Below, in pieces: positions 50,357 through 58,637 of a stretch of DNA of 64,000 bases. The stretch spans positions 32,096 through 96,095 of the forward strand of contig JASBZA010000007.1 of NCBI GenBank assembly GCA_029983685.1, written 5' to 3'. Below the pieces are notes generated by a model. That model was not told where the DNA came from and searched no databases. It saw only the letters and a program-made list of their open reading frames with translations. A program made the position numbers and the translations under genes. Position 1 is the first letter of the stretch. The number at the start of each line of letters is the position of its first letter. Origin of the DNA: Oscillospiraceae bacterium. GTDB lineage: Bacteria > Bacillota > Clostridia > Saccharofermentanales > Fastidiosipilaceae.

Positions 50357-51295
50357 GTGCAAGATTTATTGTTCGCTTTTCAAACGGTATTTCCCCTTTT
50401 GGTCTATATGTTGGTGGGTGTCTTTATTAAAAAGACCAAGATGGCCGACCCCAAGGCCCTGGGTCAGGTCAATACCCTGATTTTTAAGATTTTTATCCCC
50501 ATGTCTATTTTTAAAAATATCATGGGAGCGGATATGTCTGGGGTCAACATGGGCCCGATTTTGGCCTATGCGGCCGGCATGGTATCTCTGCTTTTCTTGG
50601 TCTTCTGGATCTTCTATCATTTCTGGGAACCGGACCAGCGTAAGCGTAGCGTATTGATTCAGAACGCTATCCGCAGTAACTTTGTCCTTTTCGGTTTACC
50701 CTTAAGTCAGATGATTTTGGGCGGTGTCACCAGCGGTGTTACGGAAGTCCTTATTGCCGTGATTGTGCCCCTCTTTAATGTTTATGCCGTTATCGTCCTG
50801 CAGGTCTACGGCGAAAAGAAGGCCAACCCTTTGAACATACTTAAAGGTATACTCACCAATCCCATGATTATGTCCTCATTATTTGCCCTTCTGCTGAAGT
50901 TCACCATAGGCCCCTTACCGGATTTCTTGATGCGTCCCGTTAGCGGCATGGCCGCCATCGCCTCGCCTCTAGCCCTGGTTATTTTGGGTCTGCGCTTTGA
51001 TTTCCGTGCGTCGGCTCGTTACAAGAAGCAACTCTTTATGGGTGTCTTTAACCGCCTGATCCTGACTCCCTTGCTTTTCTTAGGAGGAGCAATTCTGCTG
51101 GGCTTTAGAGGCGAAATCTTAGTGGCTTATTTAGCGCTTAGCGCCAGTCCCGTGGCCGTCGCTTCTTACGCCATGGCCCAGGAAATGGGAGCGGACGATG
51201 AATTAGCCGGCCAGCTTTTGGCCTATAACTCAGCCCTATGCTCTTTAACCTTGTTTTTCTTTATCTTTATCCTTAAGACATTCAGTCTGATTTAA
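50357..51295 (+). CDS. AEC family transporter (auxin efflux carrier-like)
   Basis: A 312-residue membrane protein with about ten helices in two repeated halves, the AEC/BART pattern (LVYMLVGVFIKKTKM at the start; LALSASPVAVASYAMAQEMGAD near the end). Bacterial members move organic acids such as malonate or malate. Here it could export or import a uronic or organic acid from pectin breakdown; this is inference from context. The start is GTG, preceded by GGAG. Confidence 0.82.
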   Translation: MQDLLFAFQTVFPLLVYMLVGVFIKKTKMADPKALGQVNTLIFKIFIPMSIFKNIMGADMSGVNMGPILAYAAGMVSLLFLVFWIFYHFWEPDQRKRSVLIQNAIRSNFVLFGLPLSQMILGGVTSGVTEVLIAVIVPLFNVYAVIVLQVYGEKKANPLNILKGILTNPMIMSSLFALLLKFTIGPLPDFLMRPVSGMAAIASPLALVILGLRFDFRASARYKKQLFMGVFNRLILTPLLFLGGAILLGFRGEILVAYLALSASPVAVASYAMAQEMGADDELAGQLLAYNSALCSLTLFFFIFILKTFSLI

Positions 51296-51314
51296 TGAAT
51301 AGAAGGAGTACGAC

Positions 51315-53495
51315 ATGCAGTCTCATCTTTCACCCGGACCTTGGAACTTTAGCTATTTCGGCCTATCTACGGATGAAAAGACCAATTTTTACGAAGAAAG
51401 CTCCGAAGGTCTGGTTCTCCAGGCCGGGCTTATCGAGCCGTCGGGAGAGATTCGGCAAAAAGGCGGCAAGTTTACACCCTTATTTGACGGTATTTCTTAC
51501 TATTACCAACGCATACCTAAGCATACGGCTTACTTCTCCTTGGAGGCCAAAGTGCGCCTGGACTTTATTAGTGAGGATCCGGACGGCCAAGACGGTTTCG
51601 GCTTAATCCTAAGAGATGCCTTGGGAGAAGATAAGGTGTCGGACCGAACCTTTATGAGTAATTCCGCCGGCCTTCTGGTGACTTCCTTCCGCGACCGGAC
51701 CGGGCGGAGGGTTAAAGATACGGTCGGTTACCGTTATGTCTGGGATTTGGGACTCGATGACGTCCGTTTGAACCGCAATGAGCGAGGCAGATTCTACGAA
51801 AGCAGTTTTTCGTCCCAGCCGGCAAAAGTTCGTCCTGGGCAAATCTTTGATTTGGCCTTGGTGAAAAATCCCGACGGTGTCCACCTTTTATATAAGAATG
51901 AAGAAGAGACCTGGCTCCAATCGCATTTCCCCGCTATGGATCTTCTATCGCGCTTGGATCAGGAGTATTTCTATTTAGGTTTTGCCACGGCCAGGGCCTG
52001 CAAGATTACCGTTCTAAAGGCAGACTTGAGACAAGAGGGTCCGACACCGGACCACCTGGCCAAACGCATTGAAGAAGGCCCCTATGAGTTGCCCGGACCT
52101 AGGCCCGACCTTTGCCTCTTACGAAAGATTTATGTTGAAGGCTCTGAATGGACCTTGCCCCTTCTAAGTAATAAGGACGGGCACTTTGACCTGGCTTTAG
52201 AAGACTTGTCCGGCCTAAACTTAGCAGAGAAAACTTTGGAACTTAAAGCAAGGGAAATCTTTTATGCCGGCCCGGAAGACTTGGGCCATATTAGGCTTGA
52301 CAAGGGGACTTATAGTTTAAAAGTCAGGGGGCCTGAAGAAACAGTTTTTGACTTTGAAATCGAAGTCTTAGAGCCTCTGTCTTTTGCCGATGATCGAATC
52401 TTTGTGGCACCCTATCCCCAAGGCCGACCCGACGGTTTAGGGACCAAGAAGGCACCCTTAGACTTACAAACGGCCATTTATAGGGCCTATCCCGGGGCAC
52501 ATATTCTGCTTAAGGCCGCTACTTACGCTTTGGATAAGCCAATAGAAGTCCCTTACGGTTTGGACGGTGGGCCTCATGCACGGATTCATCTGTCTTGCCC
52601 GGATGGTAAGGCGGTCCTGGACTTTTCCGGCCGGGGTGGCCCCTTTATCCTCGATGCCTCCTACTGGTCCTTAGAAAACCTGGTCATAGAGCATTCTGGA
52701 CCGGACTTGGCCGGCCTTCAGATAGGCGGGTCACACAACCTTGTACAATTTACGGAAGTTAGGTCCAACGGCAATACAGGCCTTCAAATCAGTGCCAAAG
52801 AAACCCTGGAAAGAGACCTTTGGCCGGCCCATAACCGGGTGCGTTTTTGCTTGTCTTGCGATAATAAGGATCCGGGTCAGAACAACGCCGACGGTTTTGC
52901 CGCCAAAATCGCTTGCGGCGAAGCAAACCTATTTGAAGCTTGTCTTTCCTATAACAATATCGACGACGGCTGGGACCTCTTTTCCAAACTTTGTGTCGGC
53001 ATACCCGGGGCGGTGGAAATCCGCTATTGCCTGACCGCCTATAACGGTCATGACTTTAGCGGGAAATTCTGGGCCGACGGGAACGGTTTTAAATTGGGCG
53101 GCGAGGGTCTACCGATTCCGCATAAACTAAGCCGGTCCTTCTCTTTTGCCAACGATGCGGACGGCATTACATCTAACTCGAATCCATCGGTCCTGGTGGA
53201 AGAGTGTGTGTCTGTCGATAACTACGGTGCGGATTACGCCATTTACGGCCAGGGCGAGACGGCTTATGGGGCCGAGTTAAGAGGCAATATCACAGGTGGA
53301 GGAGCCGAGCCGGACCTCTTGCCGGATCATTTAGGGGAGGATGCGCTAAGACAAAAGGATCTTTCACTTACGACCGGGAAGCTTCTAGAGGACTGGACTA
53401 GGGAGGCCTGCCTGGCCTATCCCGAGGCCCGGGACTGGCTCAAAGAACAGATAGAAGAGCTCAAAGTCCGGGGCATTTCCCGTGAGGCTTTCTAA
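51315..53495 (+). CDS. PL9-like pectate lyase/exopolygalacturonate lyase
   Basis: A 726-residue protein. Residues 1-240 form a beta-sandwich-like region, 240-350 a linking domain, and about 370-690 a right-handed parallel beta-helix with the PL9 core around NNADGFAAK, SYNNIDDGWDLF and FWADGNGFKLGG, where the Asp residues and Lys are placed as in Pel9A. It would cleave galacturonan or rhamnogalacturonan by beta-elimination, giving unsaturated ends for the GH105 enzyme encoded next. No signal peptide, so cytoplasmic. The ATG follows an AGAAGGAG site. Confidence 0.85.
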   Translation: MQSHLSPGPWNFSYFGLSTDEKTNFYEESSEGLVLQAGLIEPSGEIRQKGGKFTPLFDGISYYYQRIPKHTAYFSLEAKVRLDFISEDPDGQDGFGLILRDALGEDKVSDRTFMSNSAGLLVTSFRDRTGRRVKDTVGYRYVWDLGLDDVRLNRNERGRFYESSFSSQPAKVRPGQIFDLALVKNPDGVHLLYKNEEETWLQSHFPAMDLLSRLDQEYFYLGFATARACKITVLKADLRQEGPTPDHLAKRIEEGPYELPGPRPDLCLLRKIYVEGSEWTLPLLSNKDGHFDLALEDLSGLNLAEKTLELKAREIFYAGPEDLGHIRLDKGTYSLKVRGPEETVFDFEIEVLEPLSFADDRIFVAPYPQGRPDGLGTKKAPLDLQTAIYRAYPGAHILLKAATYALDKPIEVPYGLDGGPHARIHLSCPDGKAVLDFSGRGGPFILDASYWSLENLVIEHSGPDLAGLQIGGSHNLVQFTEVRSNGNTGLQISAKETLERDLWPAHNRVRFCLSCDNKDPGQNNADGFAAKIACGEANLFEACLSYNNIDDGWDLFSKLCVGIPGAVEIRYCLTAYNGHDFSGKFWADGNGFKLGGEGLPIPHKLSRSFSFANDADGITSNSNPSVLVEECVSVDNYGADYAIYGQGETAYGAELRGNITGGGAEPDLLPDHLGEDALRQKDLSLTTGKLLEDWTREACLAYPEARDWLKEQIEELKVRGISREAF

Positions 53496-53511
53496 GAGCA
53501 AAGGTTTTCAG

Positions 53512-53538
53512 GAAAGGCCGCTTTCGGGAGGTTTTTTC
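53512..53538 (+). terminator. Weak terminator candidate after the PL9-like gene
   Basis: A short GAAAG/CTTTC stem with a GCCG loop is followed by GGGAGG and six T residues. The gap between stem and T-run weakens the call. Confidence 0.35.
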
Positions 53539-53567
53539 TTGACAAAGCATTAGGCTTTTGGGATTAT
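53539..53567 (+). promoter_or_regulatory. Promoter of the GH105-GH28-uxa operon
   Basis: A perfect TTGACA (53539-53544) is followed after 17 bases by GATTAT (53562-53567). An operator lies about 30 bases downstream. This probably starts a transcript running through GH105, GH28, the isomerase-like gene, uxaC, uxaB and uxaA. Confidence 0.65.
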
Positions 53568-53598
53568 ACCAGTAGGTATTTGATTTTTTACATATCTA

Positions 53599-53612
53599 TG
53601 CAAACGTATGCA
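53599..53612 (+). promoter_or_regulatory. LacI-type operator before the GH105 gene
   Basis: TGCAAACGTATGCA is a near-perfect palindrome around a central CG, the shape expected for a LacI-family operator, and also fits TGNAANCGNWNNCA. It shares the GCAAACG core with the site before the transporter operon at 39028-39045. Confidence 0.7.
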
Positions 53613-53650
53613 AGAAACGAAGGCGAATTATGAAAATGAAGAGGTGACTT

Positions 53651-54748
53651 ATGAACTACGACTCCTATATTGACTACTCGCTGGAGCACTTTGTTCCGGC
53701 CAAGGAAAAATGGAATTACGAAGACGGATGTGTTTTACAAGGAGCCGTCTATCTCTACCAAGTGACCGGTGAAGAAAAGTACAAAGACTTTGTCCTGAAT
53801 TACCTGAATGACTTTATTTCTGAAGAAGGCAAAATCAAGGGCTACAAGGAAAAAGACTACAATATCGATTCAATCCAGCCGGGCCGCGTTGTAATGGCCG
53901 CCATGGATTGGCTTCCGGAAGAAGAGAAGTTTCAGACGGCCGTCGAAACCCTGCGTCATCAGTTAGAAAATCAGCCGCGTTGCGAGATGGGGAATTTTTG
54001 GCACAAGCAGATTTATCCTTATCAGGTTTGGCTGGACGGCCTTTATATGGGCCAGCCTTTCTATGCCGCCTACGACACCCGTTTCGGCAAGAAAGAAAAC
54101 TACCGTGATATTAAAGACCAATTCATGAATGTCAGAAAGCATCTCTTCGTCGAAGATAAGAAGCTTTACATGCACGCCTATGATGAGAAGCGTGTCCAGC
54201 CTTGGGCCGACAGCGAAACCGGCCTTTCGCCTAACTTCTGGCTTAGGGCCATCGGCTGGTACCTGGTCGGTATTGTCGATACCTATGAAGAAATGGCGGA
54301 AATGGTATTCGAAATGCGTGAAGCGCTGGTACCCTTGTTCCAAGAAGCCATTGAAGGCCTGATGCCCTATAGAGATGAAGAGACCGGCCTTTTCTATGAC
54401 CTGGTAGCTCTCCCTGATTTAGACGGTAACTATATTGAAACGTCGGGTTCGCTCCTGGTAGCCTATTCCATTTTGAAAGCCTGCCGACTCAAGATGATTA
54501 ATCCCGATATTTATCTTCCCATAGGAAAAGCCATGCTGGAAACCGTCCACGACACTTTCTTGGTGAAGTCCGGCGACCACTTTACGTTGACCTCTATGGT
54601 TGAGGTATCCGGCCTGGGCCCCGGAGATAAAAGAGACGGATCGGCCGAATACTACCTGTCCGAACCCATTGTGGCTGATGATCACAAGGGCATGGGAGCC
54701 TTCATGATGGCCTATTCTGAGCTCTTAAGAACGGAAAGCGAAGCCTAA
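53651..54748 (+). CDS. GH105 unsaturated rhamnogalacturonyl hydrolase
   Basis: A 365-residue (alpha/alpha)6-barrel enzyme like YteR/YesR. The catalytic aspartate is D129 in VWLDGLYMGQPF; other typical segments are LSPNFWLRAIGWY and the C-terminal GPGDKRDGSAEYYLSEPI. It removes the unsaturated uronic acid left by pectic lyases, using hydration of the double bond. No signal peptide. GAAGAGGTG precedes the ATG. Confidence 0.95.
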   Translation: MNYDSYIDYSLEHFVPAKEKWNYEDGCVLQGAVYLYQVTGEEKYKDFVLNYLNDFISEEGKIKGYKEKDYNIDSIQPGRVVMAAMDWLPEEEKFQTAVETLRHQLENQPRCEMGNFWHKQIYPYQVWLDGLYMGQPFYAAYDTRFGKKENYRDIKDQFMNVRKHLFVEDKKLYMHAYDEKRVQPWADSETGLSPNFWLRAIGWYLVGIVDTYEEMAEMVFEMREALVPLFQEAIEGLMPYRDEETGLFYDLVALPDLDGNYIETSGSLLVAYSILKACRLKMINPDIYLPIGKAMLETVHDTFLVKSGDHFTLTSMVEVSGLGPGDKRDGSAEYYLSEPIVADDHKGMGAFMMAYSELLRTESEA

Positions 54749-54797
54749 AGAGTAGTAGACTAAAGGAAACAGTAGACTAAAGAAGAAGGAGTTTCAT

Positions 54798-56393
54798 ATG
54801 TTAGAGATTTTACACAAGACCAGTCGCTCTGTTAGCTTTGAAATTCAGAATGATTTAGCTTACCGGACCTCCGAGCCTTACACCATCTTCCTCAACGGTG
54901 AAGAAGTTAAGACTGCGGACACCAATGTGGTAACGCTCTATGACCTCTTGCCGGATACCTCTTACCAGCTGGTGTTGAAGGGCGGGGATTGGCAAGAATT
55001 AACCTATGTCACGACCAAGCGCGAGTCCTATACGCTTAATGTTAAGGATTTCGGGGCCAAAGGTGACGGCAAGGCCAATGATACCCAGGCCATTCAGGCA
55101 GCCCTTTATGCCTGTCCCAGGAAGGGCCGCGTGGTGATTCCGCCGGGTGATTATATTTTCCATTCGCTTTTCTTTAAGAGTCATACCAACTTAGAAATCC
55201 AAAAAGGTGCCCGACTTCAGGCCATCGAGAGTACCAGAGAGCGTGCCATCTTGCCCGGCCTGACCCGCGATTATCAAGGCGGAGAGTATTATCTGGGAAG
55301 TTGGGAAGGTAATCCTTTGGACTGTTATGCCGGTCTTTTCACCTTGCTGGATGTAGAAGACGTCAACATCTACGGTGAAGGTGTTATCGAGGCCAATGCC
55401 TCTAAGTCCGGATTCTGGTCCAAGCCCAAAGAAAAAGACGGTGCCTGGCGGCCTAGGACCATCTTCATGCGTCGGGTGAAGGATGTTGCCGTTGTCGGTA
55501 TTAAGATTAAGAACTCGCCTTCCTGGACCATCCATCCTATGGAATCCAGAAAGCTTAAGTTCATCAATGCTTCTATTGAGAATCCCTGGGATTCACCTAA
55601 CACCGACGGTATCAATCCCGAGTCCTGCCGCGACGTAGAAATCGTCGGTTGCCACTTCTCTTTGGGGGATGACTGCATTGCGATTAAGTCCGGCAAAATC
55701 TACATGGCCCAACAGTTGGGCATCCCTTCGGAAAAAATCCGTATTCGTAACTGCTTCATGGAGCACGGCCACGGCGGTGTTACTTTAGGTAGTGAGATTG
55801 CCGGAGGTGTCCGGGACGTAAAGGTTTCTCAGTGTATCTTCCAGGATACCGACCGAGGACTTAGGATTAAGACCAGAAGAGGCAGGGGAGAATTGTCCGT
55901 TGTGGATAAGATTTCCTTTGACAACATTCAGATGAACCGGGTCATGGCCCCCTTCGTCTTAAATATGTTTTACTTCTGTGATCCGGACGGCCATTCGGAC
56001 TATGTCCAGAACAAAGAAGATATCGGAGCCAGTCCGATCGACTTGCCGACTTTAAGAAGGTTTTCCTTTAAAAATATAGAAGTCAAGGATGCGACTTTGG
56101 CCGGCATATTTGCCTACGGCTTGCCGGAACGTCCCATTGAAGAGATTGTCATGAAAAACGTCCACATCGATATGGTGGCTCTCGATAAGCGCGAAGGAAA
56201 CCAGCCTGCCATGATGGACGGGGAAGAGTGGGATTCTTCACAAGTTTTATTCCTCAAGAATGTCCAATCGTTGACTTGTCGCAATGTAACCATAGGGGCC
56301 TATGAGACAGACGGTGAGCATCTGGAGAATATAGGAGAAGAGGACACTGCAGGTTTAATTTGGGAGATAAAAGAGACCGCTCAAGAAGAATAG
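54798..56393 (+). CDS. GH28 polygalacturonase family enzyme
   Basis: A 531-residue protein: an N-terminal fibronectin type III-like domain (1-75), then a pectate-lyase-like beta-helix beginning DFGAKGDGKANDTQAIQ at 84-100. GH28 catalytic residues are present: D270 (SPNTDGIN), D291/D292 (GDDCIAIKSG), H325 (GHGGVTLGSE) and the RIKT motif at 356-359. It hydrolyses galacturonan or rhamnogalacturonan oligomers. No signal peptide, so it works on imported fragments. An AGAAGGAG site precedes the ATG. Confidence 0.95.
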   Translation: MLEILHKTSRSVSFEIQNDLAYRTSEPYTIFLNGEEVKTADTNVVTLYDLLPDTSYQLVLKGGDWQELTYVTTKRESYTLNVKDFGAKGDGKANDTQAIQAALYACPRKGRVVIPPGDYIFHSLFFKSHTNLEIQKGARLQAIESTRERAILPGLTRDYQGGEYYLGSWEGNPLDCYAGLFTLLDVEDVNIYGEGVIEANASKSGFWSKPKEKDGAWRPRTIFMRRVKDVAVVGIKIKNSPSWTIHPMESRKLKFINASIENPWDSPNTDGINPESCRDVEIVGCHFSLGDDCIAIKSGKIYMAQQLGIPSEKIRIRNCFMEHGHGGVTLGSEIAGGVRDVKVSQCIFQDTDRGLRIKTRRGRGELSVVDKISFDNIQMNRVMAPFVLNMFYFCDPDGHSDYVQNKEDIGASPIDLPTLRRFSFKNIEVKDATLAGIFAYGLPERPIEEIVMKNVHIDMVALDKREGNQPAMMDGEEWDSSQVLFLKNVQSLTCRNVTIGAYETDGEHLENIGEEDTAGLIWEIKETAQEE

Positions 56394-56407
56394 GAGGTAA
56401 GTTTTTC

Positions 56408-57199
56408 ATGCATTTAGGAAGAAGACTACACGATGTGGATGCCCAGAGTTTTGAAGAAGCTTTGGCCAAAGTTCAGGCTCAGGGTTTTCACAGCATACAA
56501 CTTGCTCCTACTAAGTCTCTGAATTTCACAAGAGACATGCTTAGCCCCGGCTACGGGCGCTATTTAAGACAGGCCTTAGATAGCCACGCTTTAGACGTGG
56601 CTATTTTGGGTTCTTACTTTGATTTAAGTGACAGGGGACCTAGTAGAGAAGAGACCTTGAACTGCTATAAAGACCACCTGCTCCTAGCGCACTATGCCGA
56701 CTTTAAGGTTGTGGGTACGGAGACGGGCAAAATCATGCCGGACGATCCCCATTATGAAGAAGCTTTTCAGGCGGTGAAAGAAAATCTGGGCGTAATTTTG
56801 GACCAGGCGGAAAAACTGGGCATTGTCGTTGCCATCGAGCCGGTTTACGGCCATACCATCTATAATAGAGAGAAGATGGAAAAGCTTCTGGAAGCTTATC
56901 CCGGGCGAAATCTCCAGGTCATATATGATCCTGTAAATCTTTTAGATCCTACGGATGAAGCAGCTGGCCCGGCTATGTGGGAAGATTTTTTGAAGCATTT
57001 AGGGAATCGTCTGGCAGCTGTTCATGTTAAGGACTACAAGATAGAGGACGGGAAGAAACGCGACTTGCCGGCCGGAACAGGTAGAATGGATTACAGCCAT
57101 TTGTTTACTTTGGCCCAGAAGAAACCTTACTTGGACTTCTTAATCGAAGCAGCCAAGGATGAAAATATCAGTAGCATTATGGAAAATTTCGGAGGTTAG
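56408..57199 (+). CDS. Sugar phosphate isomerase/epimerase-like TIM-barrel protein
   Basis: A 263-residue protein of the AP endonuclease 2/xylose isomerase-like TIM-barrel superfamily. Metal-ligand positions are visible as E in VVAIEPVYGHT, D in QVIYDPVNLL, H in AAVHVKDYK and E in the final SSIMENFGG. Its reaction cannot be stated; lying between GH28 and uxaC, it may interconvert a pectin-derived keto-sugar or uronate. The start is set by AGGAGGT (56392-56398), 9 bases before the ATG at 56408; the longer frame from 56360 overlaps GH28. Its own last codons hold the ribosome site for uxaC. Confidence 0.8.
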   Translation: MHLGRRLHDVDAQSFEEALAKVQAQGFHSIQLAPTKSLNFTRDMLSPGYGRYLRQALDSHALDVAILGSYFDLSDRGPSREETLNCYKDHLLLAHYADFKVVGTETGKIMPDDPHYEEAFQAVKENLGVILDQAEKLGIVVAIEPVYGHTIYNREKMEKLLEAYPGRNLQVIYDPVNLLDPTDEAAGPAMWEDFLKHLGNRLAAVHVKDYKIEDGKKRDLPAGTGRMDYSHLFTLAQKKPYLDFLIEAAKDENISSIMENFGG

Positions 57200-57203
57200 A
57201 AAA

Positions 57204-58607
57204 ATGAAGCAATTTATGGATGAAGACTTTTTGTTGATGAATGATACCGCTAAGACGCTTTACCACGACTATGCGGCCAAGATGCCTATTATCGACTACC
57301 ACTGCCATGTCAGCCCGCAGGAGATTTTTGAGGATAAGGCGTTCGAGAATATCACCGAGGTTTGGTTGGGCGGTGACCACTATAAGTGGCGTATGATCCG
57401 CGCTATGGGCGTCGATGAGAAGTATATTACCGGAGATTCCACCGCTAAGGAGAAGTTCGATGCCTTTGCCAAAGCCTTGCCCTACGCTATCGGCAATCCT
57501 CTCTACCACTGGACCCACTTGGAGCTCAAGCGTTATTTCGATTGCGATTTGCCGCTTAACGAGAAGAATGCCGACGAAATTTGGGAGATTTGCAATAAGA
57601 AACTTCAGTCCGGTTTCACGGTCCGTAAGATTATCGAAGCTTCCGGCGTAACCCACATCTGCACGACCGACGACCCCATCGATAACTTGGAGTGGCACAA
57701 GAAGATTGCCGCAGACGACACTTTCAAAACCGTGGTCTTGCCGGCATTCCGTCCCGATAAGGCGGTTAATGTCCATAAAGAGGGCTTCAAAGACTACCTT
57801 CTTAAGTTAGGTGAAGCGGCCGGTGTCGAGATTAAAACCTTGGACGATGTCAAGACCGCCCTGGGCAAGAGAATTCAGTTCTTTGACGACATGGGCTGTG
57901 TGGCTTCCGACCACGGCTTGGACTATATCCCCTGCCTGGATGACGAAGTTCTGGCAGAAGCCGCTTTGGCCAAAGTTCTGGTAGGGGAAGTTCCTTCAGT
58001 GAAAGAGACTGAGGCTTATATTACTTCTATTTTGACATACTGCGGCAAAGAATATGCCAGAAGAGGTTGGGTTATGCAGTACCACTTCGGTGCAATCCGC
58101 TCGGTCAACACCGAACGGTTCAAACAATTAGGCCCGGATACCGGTTTTGATACTATCTCTACCCGCGATAATTCCGAGAAGCTTGTACAGATTCTGGACT
58201 TATTGAAAGAGAAAAACGGTAAGCTGCCCAAGACCATCATCTACTCCTTAAACCCCAATGACGATGCCATGATCGGTGCCGCCATCGGTGCTTTCCAGGG
58301 AACGGAAGTACCTGGCCAGATTCAACACGGTTCTGCCTGGTGGTTTAACGATACGAAGGCCGGCATGGAGAAGCAGATGAAGACTTTGGCCTCCTTAGGT
58401 GTTCTTTCTAACTTCGTCGGTATGTTGACCGACTCCAGGTCTTTCCTGTCTTATACACGTCACGAGTATTTCCGTCGCATTCTCTGCAATATGCTGGGAA
58501 CTTGGGTAGAAGAAGGTATGTATCCCAATGATTTGGAATTCCTGGGCCAGGTGGTCCAAGACATTTCTTACAACAACGCTATACGCTATATGGGCCTCAA
58601 AGCCTAG
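57204..58607 (+). CDS. uxaC: Uronate (glucuronate/galacturonate) isomerase
   Basis: A 467-residue UxaC that turns D-galacturonate into D-tagaturonate (or glucuronate into fructuronate). Metal-binding HCH is in IIDYHCHVSPQEIFEDK near residue 30, and the conserved WVMQYHFGAIRSVN, SARGSAWWF-like QHGSAWWFNDTK and the C-terminal TDSRSFLSYTRHEYFRRI are intact. The GGAGGT ribosome site, inside the end of the preceding gene, fixes the ATG at 57204. Length is normal. Confidence 0.96.
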   Translation: MKQFMDEDFLLMNDTAKTLYHDYAAKMPIIDYHCHVSPQEIFEDKAFENITEVWLGGDHYKWRMIRAMGVDEKYITGDSTAKEKFDAFAKALPYAIGNPLYHWTHLELKRYFDCDLPLNEKNADEIWEICNKKLQSGFTVRKIIEASGVTHICTTDDPIDNLEWHKKIAADDTFKTVVLPAFRPDKAVNVHKEGFKDYLLKLGEAAGVEIKTLDDVKTALGKRIQFFDDMGCVASDHGLDYIPCLDDEVLAEAALAKVLVGEVPSVKETEAYITSILTYCGKEYARRGWVMQYHFGAIRSVNTERFKQLGPDTGFDTISTRDNSEKLVQILDLLKEKNGKLPKTIIYSLNPNDDAMIGAAIGAFQGTEVPGQIQHGSAWWFNDTKAGMEKQMKTLASLGVLSNFVGMLTDSRSFLSYTRHEYFRRILCNMLGTWVEEGMYPNDLEFLGQVVQDISYNNAIRYMGLKA

Positions 58608-58637
58608 GTTTATGACAAGAAAAAGGAGATAGTTGCC

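Noticed and set aside
57177..57776. 199-codon frame on the minus strand
   Set aside because: It lies fully opposite uxaC, has no ribosome site and its protein has no recognisable domain; it mirrors the codon pattern of uxaC.
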